DNA of 19,325 bases, taken from NCBI GenBank assembly GCA_905209435.1, contig CAJLTE010000062.1, forward strand, positions 1-19,325, given 5' to 3'. Made by a program: the position numbers and the translations under genes. The notes beneath the pieces were generated by a model that saw only the letters and a program-made list of their open reading frames with translations, was not told the DNA's origin and did no database searches. Shown here piece by piece: positions 13,789 to 19,325 of this stretch. Position 1 is the stretch's first letter, and every line of letters starts with the position of its first letter. The DNA comes from an uncultured Blautia sp. (lineage in GTDB: Bacteria > Bacillota_A > Clostridia > Lachnospirales > Lachnospiraceae).

Positions 13789-14856
13789 ATGAAAATCGCA
13801 CTCATATGCTTCAGTCTTACCGGACAGGAAACCGGGGAGAAACTATGCCGTAGCCTGGAAACGATCGGCATGACAGCTGTGCTTGATAAAAAAAGTAAAT
13901 ATCTGCCAGACTCCATAAAGATCAGCACTTCTGTATGGGCAGGGAAGAAGTTCGCTGATTCGGACGCCCTGATCTTCATCGGTGCCACTGGAATTGCGGT
14001 CCGTAGCATTGCTCCGTATGTGGCATCAAAGAAATCCGATCCTGCCGTACTGGTGATTGATGAATGTGGCCACTTTGTGATTTCTCTTTTATCCGGACAT
14101 CTGGGCGGGGCTAATGAACTGGCACTGAAAGTGGCCGAAATTTTACATGCAGTTCCGGTAGTGACAACAGCTACGGATTTACATCACCGTTTTGCTGTGG
14201 ATGTCTTTGCGAAGAAGAATAACTGTAGTATTTTTAATATGAAAGCTGCAAAAGAAGTTTCGGCTGCACTACTGGCAGGCAGGAGAGTTGGATTTTACAG
14301 TGAATTTCCTGTAGAGGGAGAGCTGCCGGACGGTCTGCTTTTATGTGATGAATGTGGAAATCCGGTCAGACCTGCGGAAGATGATACAGAACCAGAATGT
14401 GGAGTAGCAGTTACCGTACATACATCCTGCCAGCCTTTCGCATCTACAACCCAGGTAGTCCCAAAATGTCTGACATTGGGCGTGGGATGCCGTAAAGGTA
14501 AGGATGCAGGGGGAATTGCAGAAGCTGCACAGAAAATACTTGACAGGTCAGAACTGTACAGAGAAGCATTTGAACAGATCGCCAGTATCGATCTGAAAAA
14601 AGAAGAACAGGGAATTCTGTCATTATCACATGATTGGCAGATCCCATTTCGCACTTATACAGAAAATGAATTGAAACAGGTGCCGGGAGAATTTACCCCC
14701 TCACCTTTTGTAAAGAAGATCACAGGCGTGGATAATGTCTGTGAAAGAAGCGCAGTCTTTGCCAGTGGCAATGGCAGCCTGCTTCAGAAGAAAAATGGAG
14801 AGAACGGTGTGACCACAGCAGTGGCAGCCAGAGAATGGAGGATACATTTTGAGTAA
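13789..14856 (+). CDS. cbiG: Cobalt-precorrin-5A hydrolase
   Basis: CbiG opens the delta-lactone of cobalt-precorrin-5A and releases acetaldehyde, the step that removes the ring carbon extruded during contraction. The 355 residues contain the N-terminal domain with GATGIAVR (65-72), DECGHFVISLLSGHLGGAN (91-109) and TTATD (126-130), a middle region, and the C-terminal domain LGVGCRKGKDAGG (230-242) with GVDNVCERSAV (313-323). The ATG at 13789 is chosen because TGGAG (13777-13781) lies 7 bases upstream; an in-frame TTG at 13762 has no ribosome site and adds residues not typical of the family. Its last bases overlap the TTG start of cbiH by 8, indicating translational coupling. Confidence 0.95.
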   Translation: MKIALICFSLTGQETGEKLCRSLETIGMTAVLDKKSKYLPDSIKISTSVWAGKKFADSDALIFIGATGIAVRSIAPYVASKKSDPAVLVIDECGHFVISLLSGHLGGANELALKVAEILHAVPVVTTATDLHHRFAVDVFAKKNNCSIFNMKAAKEVSAALLAGRRVGFYSEFPVEGELPDGLLLCDECGNPVRPAEDDTEPECGVAVTVHTSCQPFASTTQVVPKCLTLGVGCRKGKDAGGIAEAAQKILDRSELYREAFEQIASIDLKKEEQGILSLSHDWQIPFRTYTENELKQVPGEFTPSPFVKKITGVDNVCERSAVFASGNGSLLQKKNGENGVTTAVAAREWRIHFE

Positions 14857-15580
14857 AATATATGTAATCGGAATCGGCCCGGGAGCTTATGACCAGATGA
14901 CAGGCAAAGCGATCCGTGCAATGAATGAAAGTGATGCGATCATCGGATATACGGTATACGTTGACCTGGTAAAAGAATATTTTCCGGGAAAAGAATTTAT
15001 GACTACACCAATGAAGAAAGAAGTAGACCGTTGTGTCCTTGCTTTTGAGGAAGCAAAGAAAGGCAAAACAGTTTCTATGATCTGCAGCGGCGATGCGGGA
15101 GTTTATGGTATGGCAGGCCTGATGTATGAGGTTGGGGTGAACTATCCGGAAACAGAACTTGAGATTATTCCGGGTGTAACAGCAGCAACAGGCGGAGCTG
15201 CAGTTCTTGGTGCACCGCTGATCCATGATTTCTGCCTGATCAGTTTAAGTGATCTTCTTACTCCGTGGGAAAAAATCGAGACAAGACTTCTGGCAGCAGC
15301 ACAGGCAGATTTCGTAGTATGTCTGTATAACCCGTCAAGCAAGAAACGTCATGATTATCTGCAGAAAGCCTGTGATCTGATGATGAAATATAAATCACCG
15401 GATACGATCTGCGGTACAGTTTCCAATATCGCAAGAGAAGGTGAAACTGCAAATGTAATGACATTGAAAGAACTGAGAGATACACAGGTAGATATGTTTA
15501 CAACTGTATTTATTGGAAATTCTCAGACAAAAGAACTGAACCACAAGATGGTAACACCGAGAGGATATAAGAATGTATAA
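14849..15580 (+). CDS. cbiH: Cobalt-precorrin-3 C17-methyltransferase
   Basis: CbiH (CobJ) methylates C17 and drives ring contraction in the anaerobic pathway. The 243 residues show KIYVIGIGPGAYDQMTG (3-19), GYTVYVDLVKE (33-43), CSGDAGVYGMAG (79-90), IIPGVTAATGGAAVLGAPL (106-124) and DFCLISLSDLLTPWE (127-141), all typical of CbiH/CobJ. The initiation codon is TTG: a perfect GGAGGA (14837-14842) is 6 bases upstream, and no in-frame ATG lies close enough. It overlaps cbiG by 8 bases and is itself overlapped by 8 bases by the next gene (ATGTATAA), so cbiG-cbiH-cbiJET form a tightly coupled unit. Confidence 0.96.
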   Translation: MSKIYVIGIGPGAYDQMTGKAIRAMNESDAIIGYTVYVDLVKEYFPGKEFMTTPMKKEVDRCVLAFEEAKKGKTVSMICSGDAGVYGMAGLMYEVGVNYPETELEIIPGVTAATGGAAVLGAPLIHDFCLISLSDLLTPWEKIETRLLAAAQADFVVCLYNPSSKKRHDYLQKACDLMMKYKSPDTICGTVSNIAREGETANVMTLKELRDTQVDMFTTVFIGNSQTKELNHKMVTPRGYKNV

Positions 15581-17615
15581 AGTTCTTGTTTTTGCAGGAA
15601 CCACAGAGGGGTATGAAATCTGCCGGTTCCTGGCAGATCATCAGGTACGTACAATGGGATTTGCAGCTACAGAATATGGCGGTAAGTCTCTTACTGAAAA
15701 TGAATATCTCACTGTACAGACCGGAAGGCTGGACGAAACAGCCATGGAGCAGGTTTTCATTCAGGAGAAGCCGGAGATGGTACTGGATGCGACTCATCCT
15801 TATGCAGCGGAAGTAACAGTAAATATCTGTACAGCCTGTGAGAAAACACAGACACTTTACAGAAGGGTGCTGCGTGAATCCGGCAGTCGTGAGGATAAGG
15901 CTGTTTATGTGGAGAGCGTTCAGGCGGCAGCCCAATATCTGGATCAGACACAGGGGAATGTCCTGCTCACAACAGGCAGCAAGGAACTGGCAGGTTTTAC
16001 AGGGATGAAAAATTATCAGGAACGCCTTTATGCCAGAGTTCTTTCCCTGCCGAATGTGATGCAGGCCTGTGCAGAACTGGGTTTTGAGGGAAAACATCTC
16101 ATCGGAATGCAGGGACCTTTTTCCAGAGAGTTAAATGCAGCAATGCTGAGGCAGTATCGCTGTAAATATCTGGTGACAAAGGATACAGGTAAAGCCGGCG
16201 GATTTCAGGATAAAATTGACGCTGCTTTAGAATGTGATGCAGTTCCGGTGATCATTGGACGACCTCTGAAAGAAGAAGGAATGTCTGTGAAAGAATGTAA
16301 GAGATTTCTGACAGAATATTTCTCACTGACCCATCAGCCACATATCACACTTCTGGGAATCGGAATGGGAAGTCGTGAAATGCTGACTGTACAGGGAAAG
16401 AACAGCCTGGATCAGGCAGATCTCCTGATCGGAGCCAGAAGAATGGTTGATTCTGTGAGACGTCCGGATCAGGATGTATTTATAGAATACAGAAGCCAGG
16501 AGATTAAAGATTATATTGATTCACATCCGGAATATGACAATATCGTGATCGTATTGTCTGGAGATGTAGGCTTCTACAGTGGAGCTAAAAAACTTCTGGA
16601 TGTATTACAGCAGAATAAATTAAGTCAGAATTCTTTTGGTTCAGAGACGGCGGGACAGAGCAGCTCAGTTCAGAATACTGTAAAACCGGAGATTCAGGTT
16701 CAGTGCGGTATTTCTTCTGTAGTATATTTCATGTCAAAGATCGGACTCTCCTGGGATGATGCAAAGATTGTCAGCGCCCATGGCAGGAGATGTAATCTTA
16801 TTTCTTATATCCATAATGAGAAGAAAGTATTCGCTATTCTGGGAACTTCAGATGGTGTAGCTGTTCTGGCCAGTAAACTGGTGGATTATGGAATGAGTGA
16901 TGTGCTCCTTTATGTAGGAGAGAATCTTTCTTATGATAATGAGAAGATTTTTGTAAAAACAGCAGGTGAGCTGACAGAATACACAGGTAATCCGTTATCT
17001 GTGATCTGTGCAGTGAATGAATCTGCCGGAAAACGTCTGGAAACGCACGGAATCAAAGATGAAGAATTTATCAGGGGCAAAGCACCGATGACAAAAGAAG
17101 AAGTGCGCACAGTATCTCTTTCTAAATTGCGCCTGACAGAAGATTCAGTTTGTTATGATGTAGGAGCAGGAACAGGTTCTCTTTCTATAGAAATGGCACT
17201 CCGCGCACATCAGGGTAAAGTCTGGGCGATTGAGAAGAAAGAGGATGCAGTGGAACTGATCCGTCAGAACAAGGTGAAATTTGCAGCCGATAATCTGGAA
17301 ATTATCGAGGGACTTGCGCCGGAAGCACTCAAAGATCTCCCTGTACCCACCCATGCATTTATCGGCGGTTCTTCCGGAAATCTGAAAGAAATTGTGCAAA
17401 TTCTGATAGAAAAGAATCCTCAGGTTCGCATCGTAATTAACTGTATTACACTGGAGACAGTATCTGAAGCACTGGAAACAGCGAAAGAGTTTGGATTTGA
17501 GGAAAATGAAATTGTTCAGTTAAGCGCAGCACGTTCAAAAGCAATTGGACGTTATCATATGATGATGGGCGAGAATCCGATTTATATTATCACATTGCAG
17601 AATCCACAGAAGTAA
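15573..17615 (+). CDS. cbiJET: Fused CbiJ-CbiE-CbiT (precorrin-6A reductase / C5,C15-methyltransferase-decarboxylase)
   Basis: This 680-residue protein joins three consecutive or near-consecutive activities. Residues 1-252 are CbiJ/CobK, the cobalt-precorrin-6A reductase: FAGTTEG (7-13), DATHPYAAEVTVN (72-84), TTGSKEL (133-139), GMQGPFSREL (178-187) and KDTGKAGG (203-210). Residues about 257-480 are CbiE, the C5/C15 methylase: ITLLGIGMGSREMLT (258-272), LSGDVGFYSGAKKLL (328-342), SAHGRR (401-406), ILGTSDGV (422-429). Residues about 496-680 are CbiT, the C12-decarboxylase/methylase: FIRGKAPMTKEEVR (499-512), DVGAGTGSLSIEMA (529-542). CbiE carries a Ser/Gln-rich insertion at about 346-372, before VQCGISS where relatives have PGISS. 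GAGGA precedes the ATG; it overlaps cbiH by 8 bases. No stop or frameshift is seen across the joins. Confidence 0.95.
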   Translation: MYKVLVFAGTTEGYEICRFLADHQVRTMGFAATEYGGKSLTENEYLTVQTGRLDETAMEQVFIQEKPEMVLDATHPYAAEVTVNICTACEKTQTLYRRVLRESGSREDKAVYVESVQAAAQYLDQTQGNVLLTTGSKELAGFTGMKNYQERLYARVLSLPNVMQACAELGFEGKHLIGMQGPFSRELNAAMLRQYRCKYLVTKDTGKAGGFQDKIDAALECDAVPVIIGRPLKEEGMSVKECKRFLTEYFSLTHQPHITLLGIGMGSREMLTVQGKNSLDQADLLIGARRMVDSVRRPDQDVFIEYRSQEIKDYIDSHPEYDNIVIVLSGDVGFYSGAKKLLDVLQQNKLSQNSFGSETAGQSSSVQNTVKPEIQVQCGISSVVYFMSKIGLSWDDAKIVSAHGRRCNLISYIHNEKKVFAILGTSDGVAVLASKLVDYGMSDVLLYVGENLSYDNEKIFVKTAGELTEYTGNPLSVICAVNESAGKRLETHGIKDEEFIRGKAPMTKEEVRTVSLSKLRLTEDSVCYDVGAGTGSLSIEMALRAHQGKVWAIEKKEDAVELIRQNKVKFAADNLEIIEGLAPEALKDLPVPTHAFIGGSSGNLKEIVQILIEKNPQVRIVINCITLETVSEALETAKEFGFEENEIVQLSAARSKAIGRYHMMMGENPIYIITLQNPQK

Positions 17616-17680
17616 TCCGGACAAATTGTCAGGACTATGGAACTTACACAATATGAAAAGAGAAACAGAGGAGAACCAGG

Positions 17681-19078
17681 ATGAAAATTCCAAGAATACT
17701 TCTTGCAGCAGGAGCCAGTGGGAGTGGCAAAACATTGATTACCTGCGGCCTCCTGCAGGCGTTAGTTAACAGAAAAATGAAAGTAGCTTCTTTTAAATGT
17801 GGTCCGGATTACATAGATCCTATGTTTCACTCCAGAGTCATCGGAACGAAATCGCGAAATCTGGATACCTTTTTTACAGATGTGGATACAACCAGATACC
17901 TTCTGAGCCGAAATGCCGCAGGCTGTGATATTGCAGTGATGGAGGGGGTCATGGGATTCTACGATGGAGTAGGCGGGATTTCTACCAGAGCAAGCGCCTA
18001 TGACCTGGCAGATACGACGGATACACCTGTGATCCTGATCGTAAACAGCAGAGGTATGAGCATTTCCCTTGCAGCCTATATTAAAGGCTTTATGGAATAT
18101 AAAGAGAACAGTCACATTAAAGGAGTGATCTTTAACCAGATGTCTCCTATGCTGTATCCGAGAATGAAGAAACTGGTGGAAGAGCAACTTGGCATAGAAG
18201 TTCTTGGATATGTGCCGAAAGTAGAAGACTGTGTGATCGAAAGCCGTCATCTGGGGCTGGTGCTTCCGGAGGAAATCGTTGATCTTAAAGAACGTCTGCA
18301 GAAACTGGCAGGAGTGCTGGAGAATACGTTGGAAATAGACAGAATTCTCACACTTGCTGAAAATGCACCGGATCTGAATGTACTGGAATCCTTGTCACAG
18401 AAGAATTCTGCATTTGATTTTCGTCTGCCGCAGAAATTACGGATCGGAGTAGCAAAGGACGAGGCATTCTGTTTTTTTTATGAAGATAATTTCCGACTGC
18501 TTCAGGGGATGGGAGCAGAACTGGTAGAATTTTCACCTGTTCATGATGAACATCTTCCTGAGAATCTGGATGGAATGCTCCTTTATGGAGGCTATCCGGA
18601 ATTAAACGGAGAAGCATTGGAACGAAATGAATCTATGAAAACAGAAATTGCACAGGCAGTCAGCGGTGGTATGCCCTGCATGGCAGAATGCGGCGGTTTT
18701 ATGTATCTTCATGAACAAATGGAAGACATGAACGGAATCAATCGCAGAACCTGTGGTGTAATCTCTGGAAAATGTTTCCGTACTCCGAAGCTGACCAGGT
18801 TTGGATATATTACTTTAACAGCAGGGCGGCCTGTATTTGACATAGATGCAGAAGAAATTGGGGAAATTCCGGCTCATGAATTCCATTATTTTGATTCAGA
18901 AAACTGCGGCAGTGACTTTCATGCATCAAAACCCCTCAGCAAGCGGGGATGGGATTGTATCCACAGTACCGGAAGCCTGATGGCAGGATATCCGCATTTA
19001 TATTATTACGGAAATCCGAAGATTCCGAAAGCATTTCTGCTCAAATGTCTGAAATATCATAAAACCAGTGAAAAGTAA
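17681..19078 (+). CDS. cbiA: Cobyrinate a,c-diamide synthase
   Basis: CbiA (CobB) uses glutamine and ATP to amidate the a and c carboxylates of (hydrogeno)cobyrinic acid. The 465 residues are family length. The N-terminal DTBS-like ATPase has P-loop GASGSGKTLIT (11-21), KCGPDYIDPMFH (39-50) and VMEGVMGFYDG (86-96). The C-terminal class I glutamine amidotransferase has GGYPEL (303-308), catalytic Cys337 in AECGGFMYL (335-343), AHEFHYF (398-404) and the final GYPHLYYYGNP (436-446) with His439. The start has GAGGAGAA 8 bases upstream. It follows the fusion gene after 65 bases, a wider gap than in the coupled block, but no terminator or promoter was recognised there. Confidence 0.97.
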   Translation: MKIPRILLAAGASGSGKTLITCGLLQALVNRKMKVASFKCGPDYIDPMFHSRVIGTKSRNLDTFFTDVDTTRYLLSRNAAGCDIAVMEGVMGFYDGVGGISTRASAYDLADTTDTPVILIVNSRGMSISLAAYIKGFMEYKENSHIKGVIFNQMSPMLYPRMKKLVEEQLGIEVLGYVPKVEDCVIESRHLGLVLPEEIVDLKERLQKLAGVLENTLEIDRILTLAENAPDLNVLESLSQKNSAFDFRLPQKLRIGVAKDEAFCFFYEDNFRLLQGMGAELVEFSPVHDEHLPENLDGMLLYGGYPELNGEALERNESMKTEIAQAVSGGMPCMAECGGFMYLHEQMEDMNGINRRTCGVISGKCFRTPKLTRFGYITLTAGRPVFDIDAEEIGEIPAHEFHYFDSENCGSDFHASKPLSKRGWDCIHSTGSLMAGYPHLYYYGNPKIPKAFLLKCLKYHKTSEK

Positions 19079-19102
19079 CTGAATGATCAGTATATAAAAG
19101 AG

Positions 19103-19148
19103 TTGTTACTGTTCATTCCAGGTAATTGTAGTGAGTGAACAGTGACAA
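19103..19148 (+). promoter_or_regulatory. 16-bp hairpin between cbiA and cbiB
   Basis: The arms at 19103-19118 and 19133-19148 pair over 16 bp with two G-U wobbles and enclose a 14-base loop; the arms begin TTGTTACTGTTCA. A short T-run occurs at 19152-19155 (AAAGATTTTATG). It could be an attenuator, an RNase processing site or a partial terminator inside the operon. Most of the 120-base cbiA-cbiB gap is taken up by it. Confidence 0.45.
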
Positions 19149-19198
19149 AGATTTTATGACAGAATGTATGGCGAATACGTGAGAAGAAGGAGTTTTAC

Positions 19199-19325
19199 TT
19201 GAGTATGATTTATTACAGTATGGCAGCCCTTGCGGCAGGTTTTATGCTTGATCTCATTATAGGAGATCCCAGATGGCTTTATCATCCGGTCTGTCTGATC
19301 GGAAATCTGATTGCATTTCTGGAAA
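19199..19325 (+). CDS. cbiB: Adenosylcobinamide-phosphate synthase, 5' end only
   Basis: Only the first 42 codons are in the window. They encode a hydrophobic first segment and the diagnostic CbiB/CobD sequence IIGDPRWLYHPVCLIGNLI (residues about 20-38), where GDP-x4-HPV is conserved. CbiB is an integral membrane enzyme that attaches aminopropanol (or its phosphate) to adenosylcobyric acid. The start is taken as TTG at 19199 because AAGGAG (19187-19192) lies 6 bases upstream; ATG at 19205 would be 12 bases away. The gene continues beyond the edge. It is the last visible member of the cbi operon. Confidence 0.9.
   Translation, partial: MSMIYYSMAALAAGFMLDLIIGDPRWLYHPVCLIGNLIAFLE

Noticed and set aside
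15510..16097. 195-residue minus-strand open frame over the cbiH/cbiJET junction
   Set aside because: No domain or ribosome site; it is antisense to two secure genes, and its length follows from their codon use.

Overview
The window looks like chromosomal DNA from an anaerobic, low-to-moderate-GC Firmicute, most likely a Lachnospiraceae-type gut Clostridium. This is an inference from gene content: LuxS, type III pantothenate kinase, an ECF-type pantothenate S component, an orphan XdhC-type factor, a riboswitch-controlled anaerobic (cbi) cobalamin operon with a CbiJ-CbiE-CbiT fusion, strong AGGAGG-like ribosome sites and some TTG starts. No phage, transposase, CRISPR array, tRNA or rRNA was seen.

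Layout. 1-196: a two-hairpin intergenic repeat and a terminator. 197-1417 (-): a dicarboxylate/amino-acid:cation symporter with a clear promoter. 1496-2494 (+): an XdhC-family maturation factor with an unusual domain order. 2617-3129 (+): an SH3-domain lipoprotein, convergent with luxS (3254-3733, -) across a bidirectional terminator. 3984-4778 (+): a secreted cyclophilin lipoprotein, convergent with a YtqB/MnmM-type methyltransferase (4897-5460, -). The methyltransferase leader contains a second copy of the repeat.

5758-8787 (+) is a coenzyme A block: coaBC, a PanT-like ECF S component and coaX. It imports pantothenate, phosphorylates it and converts the phosphate to 4'-phosphopantetheine. 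A 185-base intergenic leader before panT has a long-range 10-bp inverted repeat and a competing hairpin, and is the best candidate here for an undescribed RNA element. coaX ends in a terminator shared with a convergent RluA-family pseudouridine synthase (8892-9773, -). Two near-identical 44-base repeats follow at 9835-9997, then a MATE transporter (10095-11438, +).

11483 to the window end is the cobalamin operon. A near-consensus promoter leads into a compact cobalamin riboswitch and an intrinsic terminator, followed by cbiD, cbiF (cobM), cbiG, cbiH (cobJ), a cbiJ-cbiET fusion, cbiA and the 5' end of cbiB. Gene products act in the anaerobic route: methylation (CbiF, CbiD, CbiH, CbiE/T), lactone opening (CbiG), ring reduction (CbiJ), a,c-amidation (CbiA) and aminopropanol attachment (CbiB). 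CbiL, CbiC, the chelatase and CbiP are not in this window.
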